In this document: piece after piece, positions 24,015 to 37,877 of the stretch
Position numbering within the stretch: position 1 is the stretch's first letter
Layout of the letters: each line of letters begins with the position of its first letter
Origin: Bemisia tabaci
Lineage: Eukaryota; Arthropoda; Insecta; Hemiptera; Aleyrodidae
Direction of reading: 5' to 3'
Assembly (NCBI RefSeq): GCF_918797505.1
Contig: NC_092797.1
Location: 18,799,372 to 18,863,371, forward strand
DNA: 64,000 nt
Notes under the pieces: generated by a model
What the model was told of the DNA's origin: nothing
The model's input: only the letters and a program-made list of their open reading frames with translations
Databases searched by the model: none
Position numbers and translations under genes: made by a program

Positions 24015-27000
24015 AATTTCAGATCGGCTCCTTGTGGTTACTTTAAGGGAAAATAAAACTTACTTCCAAGCGTCAGGACAGAAACTAGATGAGACGAAAT
24101 GAAAAAAAAAAAGGCACTTCAAGATCGAGCAAAAAAAAAAGTTCAAAAGCCTACCGGGAGTTGACTGTGGGAAGAGACAGGGAGTAGCGACGTAAAACAG
24201 TGATAAAACCTGGAAAATACGTAGCTAATTTGTTCGGATGAGGTCAGGTGAATTGACTTGAAGGGGTTGATGGTCGACCGGGGAGGGAGAGGGGACCCGC
24301 GCCGATGAGAAACCACCACCTGCAAAGACATCGATACCGCTAAATGCTAATGCAACCCCCGGTCTGCCGAGCTTCGCGGCGACCCCCTCCCCCCTCGCCA
24401 CCGGAGGAGTCACTCCAGCCAGGGGTGAAATTGTCACCGTCTTCCCTTTTATCGGCGATTATTTATCCCGTCCTCCGATCCCACTTCTGATAACTCAATT
24501 TTTAATTGGAATTTATTTGACACCTCGTCGATGATCGCTTCAAATTTTCAATCGCCTCACCGCGGAAAGTGAAATACGGGCCTCTGTATACGCGTTTCTG
24601 TACGACTATCATTTTTTCGAGTGCTGTTCTCGGTACTTGCGAGCCTAATTTGATATGACTCTATTGAGCCGGCTGAGAGTGTTGTGAAATTCACACACGA
24701 GTGTACGTTCAAGCCGCTGTTTTTTCCCTTTAGAACTTGGGAGGTGAAAAAAACCTCCATCTCGAATGAAAATGGGGTATCTCATGACGTAGGTTATAAG
24801 CGTGGAGTGTTTTGTTTGAGCGCTACACCCTTTGAAGGATAACATCAGAAACTAATATTGAACTCTTGATCAAATCTCTTCTCAATAGTTCCTCCTGATG
24901 GTCACGAGAAATGTATGAATATGTGTACGAAAAGATGGTAGATTTGACTAAAAGCCCGGTTAGAACCTGCGTATTGTCAGCGCTACTGCCGGGAGAGCTT
25001 ATGTAGAGCTTTATTCATCCAGCATTTTATTTAGCATTTTTTTTTATACTCCGAAAAATGAAATTGATGAGAATTTCCTTCGCGGCAAGTGTGTAGACTT
25101 TCAAACGTTGCTTGGATTGTGTGAATCGCTGTACTATTTGCAGCTGAACGATCTAAAAGTATTACTGTAATCCTCCCTCTACCCTCTTTAAAAAATAATT
25201 CTCGTTTTCATCAATTATAATAGTAACATATTTAGCATCTTAGATGTACAAATATTTAGAACGTGTGCTAATAAAGATTTCCCAAATCTCATTCAACGTT
25301 TTAAAATCTTTGAATTACTTCGGAGTTTACATTCGATGACTACATTCGAAAATAAAGTGTGGTCTGTTAGTGTGTCGATGACGGAAATTTTGGAAAAGGT
25401 CTGAATACAACTGTACGTGCTTGATGAACGTTGTATTGCCTGAGCAAAAAATGAAGGCGCACTAAAATGTATTTCCGCAAAGCAACGGCCGGCGCGACGT
25501 AACATATACTTACTTGTTGCAAATCACTCTTCAACAATTGAGTATTCCGATTTAGTAAAATTTTTCCGAGCATTGAGTTGCCACGGATTAAACTTTAAAT
25601 AATTTTTTCGTGCGTAGCTGAAAGCAAGAAAGGAAAAAATACCTTTACTCACTTTGATTTTATTGCACACGAGTCTGGTTTCAGAAGGTTGGGTAGCAAA
25701 GTTTGGAGCAATCAAGAAAAATACCTGAAAATAATTGAATATCAACTAAAATCAGCATGTAATCAACATTCCCACTTGGTTTTCATCAAAGGAACTAAAA
25801 TCTCAATAAGAAATAATGGCTTTAAATCATGCGACTTCAGAGATAACACGCATCAACACATTATCGAACTCGTAGTCCGTATGCATAATGCACGGAGTGA
25901 ACCTTTAATTATACCATAGTTTCGGAGATAGTTGCGTTATTCGATTACACGTTGCTGCTTCTCCTCTATCCATAAATTAAATTTACTCCGGGACTAAGAG
26001 ATTGTCTTTGTTTATTAACGTAAATGAGTTCATCAATCCCATAAACGCGCCTACTAAATCCGTTTAGATCGTAGGGTGGTCATTTTCGATTTCATTAGTG
26101 TGCGCTCGCATGAATAGGAGAGAAGCTCTCCTATGATTGCACCCACGTCATAGACAAACACAATCGAGGGTGACATTTACGGGGGCTCAGTAACTAAACT
26201 ATTTACCCCCGCTTACTAGTGCATTTTCAATGACGCGTTATTATTCATCACGGCATGGTGGAAAGCTCTTCTTATTTTCTTCACTTTTTTAAACCGCACG
26301 ACAATGTATTGATTTTCCGAAGGGATTATTATGCTACACGCCAATAAAGTCGGTGCTGATGACAGGAACTTCTGTTCACGGGGCTCCTGCAGTTCCTTTT
26401 TATATTTACAGAATTTATCGGTTGTGAGAACAGAATTTCTGTCTTGGGCACAGAGGACTCTGTCCTCATAACGGAAACTTCAGTAACTGTAACATAGGAA
26501 GTGAAGGAGACCTGTGGACAGAACTATTTTTTAAGTGTGGAAATTGACGGCGAAACTAAAAACGCACTAAATGAAAATTGCGTTGTTCAAAAATTTCTGC
26601 ACACAGTCTAAATCAAATATCTTGACTGAATGTCTGAATTTTTTTAGGTAAAAAGAAAATGGATGATATTTTTTGCAATAATAATCCAAATATGTCAAGT
26701 TTTAGTTAATTATAATATAACTGCAATACCATGTCGCAAACCGAGAAAAATACTTAATCGGTTCCATAATCTGTATTTACAGCTCACGAGATACAAATCA
26801 AATGAGAGTACACTCGACAACTCTTGGCGCTATGAAAGTTTAATAATATCAACAATCCCCTCTAAAGTTATTTGAGCAGTCTTCGAAGACTGCATTGCAT
26901 AATCTAATTCGAAATTATTGCAACCTCGGCGAGGAAGAAAGTAAAAATTTAAGTATTTATTACATATTGCATATTGTCTACCACATATCTAGAGGTGCCT

Positions 27001-27944
27001 CCTAAGAATTTCGACCTTAAAAGTACACATGTAATGTTCACTCCTTCACGAAAAAGCTTCCTCTCAAAATAATTTGATGTTTCCTTCCCCTGCTTTGCAT
27101 TACAATTTTGACATTTTTTTTTTTTTTGAGGGGGGGGGGGAATACAAAATTTTTACATCTAACTTTCATTTATGGACAGACGCCAAATTCAACGAAAAAC
27201 ATTCATACAAAATAACTGAACGGTACGGCCTTCGATTACTCTCGAGAAAAAGATGTCGTGTACTTCACCCCCGTCCTCCCTTTTATTCACCATCACCCCA
27301 CCACTCCCAACTTCAGGGCGACGAGGGAATTCATCATCCCTAGTGGTCGAAGATGATACAACAGAGGACTCGAACGCCACTCCAAGGCTCCGCAGCAGTA
27401 GGTCGGAAGCGGTTTGCCTATAAATCTTCATATTATCAAAGGAGACTCTTTTTTTTGTTTATGCTCAAAAGACATACGTATGAAAAACGGCCTCTCGGAG
27501 ACATAGCTCATGGAGATGTCCGCCTGAAAATATCTCGAGAGGAAGATGAATCGGAAATGCGGAAAAAAGCACAAAATGCTTCCCTTTTTCTTTTCTTTTT
27601 AATCTGGGCTTACATGTAGTCCCATTCGAGCCGGCTCTTTTGTTAAAGGGGTTCGCCGATAAGTGAGGGGGTGATCCGTGTAATCATTTCTGCACTTCCT
27701 GAGTATTCCGATATGGACCGGAAAAGGGATCGAAGAAACCGCATCGGAATAAAGAAATTTTCAGCAGTGCTTCCTTATAAAAATGCATGAATTTCAAGGA
27801 TTGAAAAAAATAAGAAGAAAAGCTTTGAAGCGCACGACAAGTTGAACCGGCACGAGAAGGGAAGCTAAAATGATTTCATTTTCAATGTCTCCGGAGAGAG
27901 TGTTCTTTGATGAAGATGAAGATCGGAAACTTATTCTATGACTA

Positions 27945-28177
27945 CACTGGAAAAAAAAAACACATTGGATCTCGAGTCCAAACTCTTAAAAACATCGACA
28001 AGAAAAAATACTCTTGATTCAATCGGATTTTTGCTTCAATTAAGAACTAAGCCTCTTAATTTGAGCGGATTTCCTTTTGATTTAAGCAAAAATCTGAATG
28101 AATCAAGAGAATTTTTTCTTGTCAATGTTTTCAAGAGTCTGGACTCTAGATCCAATGTGTTTTTTTTTTCTCCAGTA
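27945..28177. mobile_element. Copy-2 counterpart of the 10937-11169 element
   Basis: CACTGGAAAA-family miniature element with TA flanks, inside the second 17-kb copy. Confidence 0.75.
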
Positions 28178-28178
28178 T

Positions 28179-28350
28179 AGAGAAAAAACAAAACAACGGG
28201 TAAACAAGCCTAAAAACAGAAATATAAAAAAACCTGGGACGTTTCGGGGTGTCAACCCCCTCCTCGACCAGGAAACAAAAATAAAATTAAAAATTTAATG
28301 TTTCTGTTTTTAGCCTTGTTTATGTTTAACCATTGTTTTGTATTTTTTCT
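28179..28350. mobile_element. Copy-2 counterpart of the 11171-11342 element
   Basis: TAAACAAGCCTAAAAAC-family inverted-repeat element inside the second 17-kb copy. Confidence 0.6.
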
Positions 28351-29794
28351 GGTTAAATTATTTGGGCTATTTTTGTGTATTATTTTCATCTTATTCTATG
28401 ATAGAGGATCTATTTTAACAAACATCTTTGTAACTCACCTTGGTGTCTCTCCGAAAAGTAAGGTTCTTTGGACTTTACAACCACTCGAAATTCCATAATG
28501 GTAAGAACATGCTTACAAATGAAAATACTGAATGTTTTGTGACTGTCCTTCATAGTATGTGTCTGAACTTTAGTAATATCATGAATAACCCTGAAATCTA
28601 AAAAGTCCTTTAAGACCTGGGGCCGAAGTTTGTCGGCTCTTTCAGACGGAGTGCAACATCCATCGATGAGTCCAAACCGCATCACCGGCCAATCAGAAGC
28701 GCTAAGCCGGACTTAAGTGCAGTTAAGACCCGTCTTAAGTATATTTAAGTACGGTGGAGGGACCGACAAAATTCGGCCCCTGAGCTGTATAAAGTCGCGA
28801 TTGGGGTACCCATAAGTTCACTAAAAAACTGCTCTAAACCGCCGCTATGAAAACAGTAGAACTCATGCATGCTTTATTATCCTGGAATTATACTGTTCTA
28901 CATACACCACCTCAATTACAAAGGCTAACCTCTCAAGAATATCATTTAAATTTGAAATATGTGATGAAATTGATAGCGAGAAGAAACATGAAAGTAAACA
29001 GCATACGACGAGATAGGAGTGCGAGAGGGCGGTAAATATTACTCACTGATGGGTATTAGATCTCCCGCGACCGAGTTTACCGCTTTCCTTTGTGTTAAAT
29101 AAATCAAAGTGCCTCCACCGCGGCTGATACTGTTTTCCCAGTCGCGGAGCGCAAACGAGAAAAAGTGTGAGTCAAATCGGCATTCACCACCGTGTAAAAC
29201 AGGATGCTGAAAGAGGGATGAGTGATGGGAAAATCCTTTCACACACTCAGATGTGCGGGAGAGAATTGCTCGAAATGAGCACCATTTAATCACCGTTCTA
29301 TTTACGAGGATCGTAAGCTGGAGCCGCTCTTTCACATCAAATATCAAGGCATATTAATCTAAATACCACCGCGTTTTTCAAAAATTAATGTATCCGTGGT
29401 CGTCAGCGGTACACCTCTGATAAAAAACAGACAGATCAATCAAAGCGGGCATCATTTAAAAAGCTCGTCATATCAGATAATATTTGCCTCTCTTTCATCC
29501 TATTAGTATTTGTCTCTGTCACCGGGAAATATCCTCCGCATTTTTCGACGCGTTATTCGCGAATATTATGGAATCGAACGCACTCGTTGTTTCAGACTCC
29601 TGACAGTCGGGCTTTTGAAATTAAATCCTGACGACACATATCACACAATAGTATCAGTGTATGATCAAAAATCGAGAGGGTTCGGATGATGGTACACGAC
29701 CGCCTCTCTTTGCGAACTTTTTATTAAGCTGGTATGCGATGAACGTGATTTTGCCCTCTATAAGTATGCATTTTATGCATGCAGCTTTCTTAAT

Positions 29795-30148
29795 CCCAAT
29801 TCACACTATCAAACTTTTCATCCAACTCTCGGATGCAACTTGTCGAATGAAAAGTTGGATGGTGTGATACTGATGAGAAGAAACGACCATTTGATGAAAA
29901 CTTGAATGTGACGTCACATTAAACTTTTTGTTCAGCTTTCCATCCAATTGGCGGCGCGAATCGGATGGAAAGTTGAACGAAAAGATGGAACGGGATCTTC
30001 CGACTGACATGAGCCGAAACTTTATTTTCACGAACCTCAGGCTGATGACGATATCACATTGCAACGGAATCAAATTTTTTTGCGTTCTACTTTCCATCCA
30101 ACTTTTCGTTCAGTCATGTCGGATGAAAGTTTGATAGAGTGAATTGGG
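29795..30148. mobile_element. Copy-2 counterpart of the 12787-13140 element
   Basis: CCCAATTCACACTATCAAAC-family element inside the second 17-kb copy. Confidence 0.75.
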
Positions 30149-30472
30149 CTTTAACTTCTGACAGTTTGTAAGTTTTGTCATCAAGATCACTACATTCTAA
30201 ACATTTAGAACATACTTATAGGTACATTCTTTTTATTCTGAGAGTCCTACTTTTACAGAGGCTGTAAAGGTAGGTAGTACAAATTGCCGATTCTCATATA
30301 CATACGAAACAAAAAACAACATGTCTCTAACTGAAAATGTATTTGTTTTTTTTTTTACCGATGACACAAAAAATTAGAAAAATTTTGCGAAGGATTTTTC
30401 ACAGTCATGTATATTTGTCAAATGCGCACAACCGGATAGTTCAAAATCACGTGTATTTAAATTGTTATAATG

Positions 30473-30733
30473 ATGCAATTTGACGGCGAAGCTGCAAAAA
30501 TGCGTGCCTCGGTTAGGGCGTTTCAAAATTTCAACGATTATTTTATTTTCTAAAATGTGATCGAGCCAACATCGTGGCTCGAAGTTATCACACAAAATTC
30601 ATCATAGAGAGATGAAAAATCACTAAAAGTCTAAAAAAATTACGTTCAGTGGTTTTCCATGCAGAAAATAAAGTATGGCAGAGGGTCTGCAATGCTGCAA
30701 ATCGAGATACGTATTTCTGCAGTTTCACCATCG
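30473..30733. mobile_element. Copy-2 counterpart of the 13466-13726 element
   Basis: GACGGCGAAGCTGC-family miniature element inside the second 17-kb copy. Confidence 0.65.
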
Positions 30734-30734
30734 A

Positions 30735-30863
30735 ATTGGACGTATTTCTGTCAAACGGAACTATGTGCATTATGACGTGACCCCTTTTATGCAAATATTC
30801 TAATTGGTCTCAGGGCTCATGTCTTAATGCACATAGTTCCGTTTGACAAAAATACGTCCAATT
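30735..30863. mobile_element. Copy-2 counterpart of the 129-bp palindrome
   Basis: Same foldback structure as 13728-13856. Confidence 0.75.
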
Positions 30864-33800
30864 GCAGGTTTAGCTGTAATCTCCGATTGCTCATACGCGG
30901 TTTTTTTCTTAGGTCAGCACTATTCTACTCATTGACTTTAATCCTCCATGATACGATTCTGTAAAATACGCAGTTGACCTATATTTTTTCAATTTTTAAG
31001 AATCCTTGTTCCGATTGTTGACCTCAATCAGCACGGTAACTTCCGGGTGGATAATCTGCCTTATTTTCAGCATATTTGCGTAGCGAATAAACGCAAGCTC
31101 TTGCACTTACGTTCGCCACTCCGGGTGAAACGATTTGAGAGCACACCACTCATCGACCACGACGTCGCACCAGTCACCACACGACCCACCTTCTGGCGCG
31201 CCACGTGAACCTCCTCTCTGTTGAGCTAATAACGTGCTATCTTTTGTAAAAACAAGAACTCACGCAGTGCCCCAACCCCCACAGCCCCAAGCCCCAACCC
31301 CGAGCCCTCCGTTGACAGTCTACCTCAAATAATGCCACCATCAATACTCCATTTTCCGTCATCACGCTGTGCCGAATTTTGACTTCCGCGTTCCATTTTT
31401 TTCATTATTTCCCTCCAACAATGCGAACCGACTACTTGAACCTTCCTATCAATATTTTTAATCATACTTTTTCTCTAAAAAAGTGTTTCAGCCATTTGGA
31501 GGTTTTTATTCAGGAAGTCTTCCTCCTGAGGCTCCTGACAAAAAGGAAGGAATAATACGGGAAAAAGCCCGATAATTATGGTTTAAATTAGGTTGGTACC
31601 GCAAGCGCACCCTTTGGTTATTGTTAGGTTGTTAAAACGTACAGCGCGCATGCTCACAGCAGGTCCTTTGACAGAACGCTTTTTGTGACCTGTTTTTGAC
31701 ACAATAACCCGATAGTATTTTAGTCTCTTCCTGGTTCAAACTGTATGTCACACAGCTCACACATGGCGGTGACCATTATACAGTGAAGAATACTGAGCAT
31801 TGCGTGTAAAAATAAGCAGGTAAATACTCGTACAAATCTGTAATATCGTTGTACGATAACCACCGTAATAAGTAGGTAGGTACAGGTCGAGTTGTCAACG
31901 AATTTGGAATTTAGTTTACATTTATATACCTAATACTCGGCTCAGTCCAAGTTTTAAAGATATCTGCTGCAGTGCTGCATATTGGACTTTTCTAGATTCC
32001 ATTTTCATTAGTTACGGGTATACCTAGGCCAACTAAGAGTGTGATTTGTGTGATCAGAGACTGTACCGGAGATTTCCGCACATTTTCTGGAATACCTATA
32101 AAAGAGTAAAATAATGTATACGATAGCATCCATGCACTGTAAAATGTAAATTAGTCCTCATCAAGAATTACAGAGTTGATTTTTACTTTCAAGACGAGTA
32201 ATCGCACCTAAAATCTGCGTATGCAAAGATCTAGAAGAACGCGTTACATGCCATTAGCAAGAATCCTTATTCTAAAAGTGTGTCTCGAAATTGTGTGAAG
32301 CAAAAATTAGAAAAAAACTATTCTAGCCCTCCATTTTATAAAAAATTCCAGGATTCCGATGATAATGGCCAACAGAAAATTTCTCATGAAGGATGTCAAT
32401 AGCATCTCTCATTCAGTCTCCACCGAAAACTCAACGACCTTACGTGGAGAAAACCAATATTATGTTTTGTACACACAGCTTAATTTTTCCCAACATTTTT
32501 GATGTATCATTACTCCGCATTTTACCATGCACAGTTCAAACCCAAAATACTATTTTAGTTTTTTTTTTTTTATATTTGTTTACTCTACCGTAATTATCAT
32601 TATTTTATCACCACATTTTTCACCCTCCGACTCTCACCTCAGGAGGTGACTTTTAGTCCCTCGCGACGCACGAAGGTAGCGAAACACGGTGGCATTCGAA
32701 GGAGGTGCGCCACCCCACGGAAACCACCACCACCCCTCTAAGAACTCGAGTCCAGCCAAAAAAAGAAGTAAAAAAGCAAACGGAACTTCCCCGAGTCTCA
32801 GCGGTTTTTTTCAACTGTGTTATAAGGACACGATCGTATTATCCCCTTTTTTTCTGAAACCACATATTTTTTTATCCCTCTAATGTACGTTAATATTCAT
32901 TCATTGAGATAGAATGGTGTACGTTGGCATCTACACCCCGGTGTAAAGAAAACGCTATAATTGCAAGTTACAACCCATTCCCACTGCTTGATACATCGTT
33001 CAGCCAAATTTTACCCTTCGGAATTATGTAATAATCGATGTACAAACATAGGTTTTTTTTAAGCATTGCGAGTATTGTTCAGTTTTTTACCACTATTTCA
33101 CGGCGCACGGTGCTTTTTCCCCTGAAAAAAAGAGTGAAAAAAGTAGAGAGTTATTGATCTTTCCCCTTTTTTACACGAGACATCTGTCAGTCATCCTACG
33201 GGAGTGTGTGACTTCTGTAATTGATACTTTTTTTTGACAGTTTTTTATCAGTGACGCAGCCATGATCTGTGTAATTTGTATCCGTGGGATCCTGACTTCG
33301 TCTGGTTTTTTCTACAAACTTGAAATCACCCTCAACCCCTTGCATGCTCTCAAATGGGCAATTTGCAGTGTTAAATGGCTTATTAAGACATTTAATTTTA
33401 TCTAATGAGCAGCTTAAACGTAAAGAGTTGTGTAAATATTCGACCCGGAGAATATTTTCAAGATCTATTTCATGAGTCTGAAATCCTCTTTTCTCCCCTC
33501 GTCACTTCGTGACATTTTTAATCATTTGAATTCATCAGCGATACTTATTGTTTCATAATTGCATTGCATCCGTGGAGAATCTTTCCTTTGACCCTTCCGA
33601 CCTATGAAAAACCATTTTTGCTATGAAGATAAACATATTTTAAGCGCTAATTTGAGCAGTATAAGAATATGAACGGTAATGATTCAATTTTATTTTTTGC
33701 TTCGATTTAGAAAAAAAAAGTTGCCCACTGTTGGCCTAGAATCTTTGCATGTAACAACTTCTCACGGTTTTGAAAAAGTTTCCCGCTCCGATACTTTGTT

Positions 33801-34380
33801 TCTATTTTCACTACTTTTTCGGCAAAATACAAGCTTTAAGTAATCTGTAATAAATGAGATAAAAGGTACAGAAGAGAAGAGGTAACTTTAGTTTTATTTT
33901 CCAGCACTCTGCAGATTGCATGCAATCCTAAAATGTTTCTAAGACTAACAGTTTAGTCTCTTTTATTCATTCAAATATTTTTGTATCGAACAATTTATCC
34001 CAAGGTGATATATCTGAAGATGAAAAACTTCTTAGAGAACCACGTTCGAAAAAGTTCGAAAAAATTTATCCGCAGTAGATCATAATTTTATCCACTTTAG
34101 ATCCACTTTTAAAAATCATCTTGTGATTTTCCATTAAAAATGTGTAACCATTTCTCGATCTACCATTTAAAATTACAGAGCATATCTTGGCTAGTTCATA
34201 ACAACTAAGACATGACTAATGGAAAAAAACGAATTTACTCGTAGTTCAATAGAGGATGGATCATGGAAAACATTTTTTGTATTAATTTATCAAGTCAGGA
34301 AATTTTGCTCTTTTTTATAATGACATAATTGTTTTTGAATGTACATAGAGCTTAGTGGATGTGATATTATCATACTACGT

Positions 34381-34648
34381 ATTTTGATGGCCAAAGTGCG
34401 AAATCACGTGTGCGACGTTGCGTAAAGTTCCTGTTATGCTTTATTTTTTAATGAAAGACTAATCGACGTAATTTATTGACAGTTTCTATGATTTTTCTTT
34501 TATGTTCGTGAAATATTTTGTATACATTTGGAGCTGTAAAGTTGACTTGCTTCTCCTTGAAAAAAAAAATAAAAAAATAAAAAAATAATAGCATAACATT
34601 TTGGGACACCGCAATCGCAATACGTAGTTTCGCATTTTGGTCATCGAT
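34381..34648. mobile_element. ~268-bp miniature element, GACGGYGAAGCT family (diverged)
   Basis: The left arm TTTTGATGGCCAAAGTGCGA...CACGTGTGCGACGTTGCG is mirrored at the right, where minus reads CATCGATGACCAAAATGCGA then AACTACGTATTGCGATTGCG. Length and arm layout match the 1876 and 13466 copies. The centre is an A-rich tract with no reading frame. Confidence 0.6.
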
Positions 34649-35305
34649 GTAATATAGACGTAATATTCTTATTTCTTAAGAGTTTTGGATTTGTTAAAAT
34701 ACGTACACAATACGTATTTAAGCGTCATATTGGAACGCACAAAATTCACCAGCTTATAATAAATTGTGTTATGCGATCAGAATTCATGAATTCTATCTTG
34801 GCCTATTCTCCCTCACAGGTCATTACACACTGTGTCCTCTCAAAACCTCTGGCCGCAATCATATCTCCTTTTACAGTTTCGTCACTACTAGCTATCCCTA
34901 AGCTAAACTTTCATATTGTATGTCTTAACTGCAGTGCGCTAGCAAATGAGGCAAGATATTTCCATCATTACGGCCTCAGCATCAACCCCTTCCGGAAGTG
35001 AAATCAATAATCATAACTCAGTGACCCGCGCAAGGGCAGAAACAGCCCCCGGGGACTCTGCGGAGTCATAATAAGCCACATCTTCGACCTGAAGCATCGG
35101 CGATCCAGTTTATCAATTGATGGAAACAATAAAATCACATCCTACACCAGTGAACATAAACAATAATGTTCTGAGTGTTATCATTAAAGTTAGGACCAAC
35201 TATAAAGCAGAATTCGGAATTACCGGACCCGCTTATAATGTCTTGGGACTTTCATGGACTGTGCTTAAAGGCAAAATCCCACCCCGGTTACAAATAGAGG
35301 CCGGG
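34649..35305. other. Non-coding stretch, no gene seen
   Basis: Unique sequence between two transposons. Short open frames (76-100 codons) are present. They run into the neighbouring element or lack family resemblance, so I do not call them. Confidence 0.5.
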
Positions 35306-36097
35306 TATACAGGGTGTCCAAGGGTATCCCATGCTTGTGCGAATGTGTTGTGTGGATCAAAATTAGACTTGTTTTCTTCAAAAAAGTTTTTTTTTAAAAA
35401 TAAATTACTACTTTTCTGAGATACGGCCATCAAAGTTTTTAAAATATTTTCCTTTTTCTTTTCATTAAATTTTTAGATGGTAATGCCCTGCAAAGGTAAT
35501 GAAAAATGTCTACGTGCAAAAATGCCGAATGTTAAATACATTCAAATGTGTCCTCGAAAAAAAAAACTGAATATCAAGATGAAGAGGATACCTACCCAGG
35601 GGGCTTAGGGAGGGGGAAAGTCTTGAATCTTTCAGGGTGTTGGGTTTCGGCAGATTTTAAGGGGACACCAGACCGAAAATAATTTTGAGAAACAAGAATT
35701 AACATTTTTCCATTTTGTTTGGTACTCAGTTTTCGAGAAATTCGAGAAAATAATGAAAATAATTGGCAAACTATCCAGGAGCCCGTGAAACCTTCAGAAA
35801 TCCCCCTTTTACTAGATATTTTGATAAATTTGAGACTATTTATGAAGACAGTGCTAAAACTCTCAATGCAAGCTATTTTTCATGAGATTTGAGCCATAGT
35901 CGTTCTGCAAATTAACAAAAAATGATGATTTTCCCTCAGATTTGTGACACCAACAGAGGTACCCGTACCCATGCGAAAAAGGTATTAATACATAAGAAAA
36001 AAAAAGAAAAAAAATTAAAACATGGAACACGCTCTTGCAATCCGACCATGCAACCGTGGGACATTCCTGTATTTTCTTGATGGGGACACCCTGTATA
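35306..36097. mobile_element. ~790-bp element with 14-bp ends TATACAGGGTGTCC
   Basis: Left end TATACAGGGTGTCC (35306-35319) and right end GGACACCCTGTATA (36084-36097) are exact inverted repeats. A TA (or TATA) at each edge may be the target duplication. The interior is AT-rich with no transposase frame. A 188-codon minus-strand frame crosses its right end and is not credible as a gene. This is probably a non-autonomous DNA transposon. The superfamily is not fixed. Confidence 0.65.
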
Positions 36098-37645
36098 AAC
36101 GATGAGTTTATATATATAACGAATATGAATACATTATGCGCAATGAATGTGCCGGCCACGAAGACGTCGAACGGAAGACGACGGCGCGGAGGAAGTCGCG
36201 AAAACGGCCGAAGCACAGAGGAAGAAGCTAATAAAGGTTTATAGTTATTAGTGGGCTTTCCTGAATAAAAGCCCGCAGACGGGGTGAGAAAGAGAGGAAA
36301 AGGCCTCGAGTAATCGCGAGCGGGGATCTCGCAGAATGTAGATAAACACACCCCACCCCACCCCACCCTCCCCGAAAATCGTTTAAACACAACTCCAATA
36401 AGGAACGGACCCATCAAGTACTCGCACATATCTCCCGAATGTCCCCACCCAAATGGGACAGGTTAGCCCCAACACCGTGAGTAAACAAAAATTCATCTCG
36501 AGGGAGGGAAAAAAAACCGTATCTTTTGCTTGACTTTTTTAAGAGGGCGGAGATTTAAAATGACCTCTACTACATGGGCCGAGCGCGGGATAAAGGGATG
36601 CTTACCCCCATTTCATTCAATAATTCTTTGAGGCTTTGCATTCATGGCCTTGTAGCACGGCCGGTGTTCCCCTCGCGGTAATGAACATTAAATGTTATGA
36701 TTATTCATAGTGAACTTATTTTTATTTATTAATTAAATAAACCGTCTTAATTGCAACGTCTTTCGGGCCCCCGAGGGCTCGTCGCCTTCGGGCGATGGTC
36801 GTCTTCCCCTCCTCGTTCTGCTCCGACTATTCCGTCGATTTGAATATTCCCGCGACCGCGCCGCTTTTGTTCGGAGTGGGCAGTTTTTGATGCCGGGAAT
36901 ATCTCCATTGTCGCCCGTATTTCACGCATCAACAAAAAGACCCATGAATACGATATAAATGAGTCCGCGGTAAGTTTTGTAAACAACCGTGTTGTTTCAG
37001 TGATTTCTATAACCTGTGCGCACTAAAATGTGCTAAGTTATGGCGAAATGTCAAAATGTGTACATAGCGGCTCGAGCGGACATTCCTGCCACCCCAAATG
37101 CCCTTGCGAATTTGCATCGGCGAGGGGCTGTATTTGACAAAAACTCCCGACGGTTAGAAAACCGACATCATCATTGACCGACTCTAAATTGCGTTTTATT
37201 TTTTAGAAATATTGCACAATTTGTGTCGAGAATCACATTGACGCCGCTAAAGTCTCCTCACGCCTCGGTTTGAAAACGTATGTTTCTCCGAGAGATGCAC
37301 GATGTGAATGGTTGTATTCCCGACGATACGATCGTTATCAGTTAATAAGTTACAAAGAAAATACACGGTGCTCCTTGAAATCACGTGCGATTAGGCAAGC
37401 AATTGCTAGCATTCAAAAGAACCGGAATACCCTTATGAATTTCACATTTGATCTTCGACTCTCCAAATTCGAGAGAGTTCCCAACGTGGTTTCACAATGA
37501 ATAAAATTGGTTTTTTCCCATTCTGCGCTGGAGACACAAGATGAATAGGTAAAGTGGCATTCTCAACAATTTTTGCGCCCAACCTGCCGATTAGGGGCTG
37601 CAAGCTGCGACATACCCAAGTCTACGACTTTGCCCTAAATCATCA
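36098..37645. other. Non-coding stretch with CpG-rich block and C/A-rich repeat
   Basis: It contains a CACCCCACCCC simple repeat near 36350-36370 and a GC-rich block at about 36755-36990 next to an ATTAATTAAATAAA motif. The latter resembles a developmental enhancer, with TAAT-core homeodomain-like sites, but this is only impression. No gene recognised. Confidence 0.4.
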
Positions 37646-37877
37646 CACTGGAAAAAAAAAGTTGCTTGGATCTAGAATCCAGACTCTTAAAAATATTGAC
37701 TAGAAAAAATACTCTTGACTGAATTGGACTTTTTGCTGGAATCAAAAGGAAATCCATCTAAGTAAAGAGGCTCGGCTCCTTGACTCAAGACAAAATTGGA
37801 TTGAATCAAGAGTATATTTTCTTGTTAATGTTATTAAGAGTCTTGACTCCAGATCCAAGTGACTTTTTTGTCCATTG
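37646..37877. mobile_element. ~232-bp miniature element, CACTGGAAAA family
   Basis: It starts CACTGGAAAAAAAAAGTTGC. TCTTGACTGAATTGG is mirrored by CAATTGGATTGAATCAAGAG-type sequence, and it ends GATCCAAGTGACTTTTTTGT. The right terminus is degraded and abuts the next palindromic element, so no clean target duplication is visible. Confidence 0.65.

Larger units (their letters stand above)
17012..33902 (+). repeat. Copy 2 of the ~17-kb tandem duplication
   Basis: Direct-orientation copy of 1-16898, with all of its miniature transposons, microsatellites and homopolymers in the same order. Long homopolymers such as the T14-GA-G11 tract (near 27113-27140) have the same length in both copies, so the duplication is very young or technical. 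The right boundary is sharp: after TTTTATTTTCC at 33902 the sequence becomes AGCACTCTGCAG, which is unrelated to what follows copy 1. Confidence 0.97.

Noticed and set aside
35863..36429. 188-codon minus-strand open frame
   Set aside because: It crosses the right end of the 35306-36097 transposon and includes translated terminal-repeat sequence. No family resemblance.
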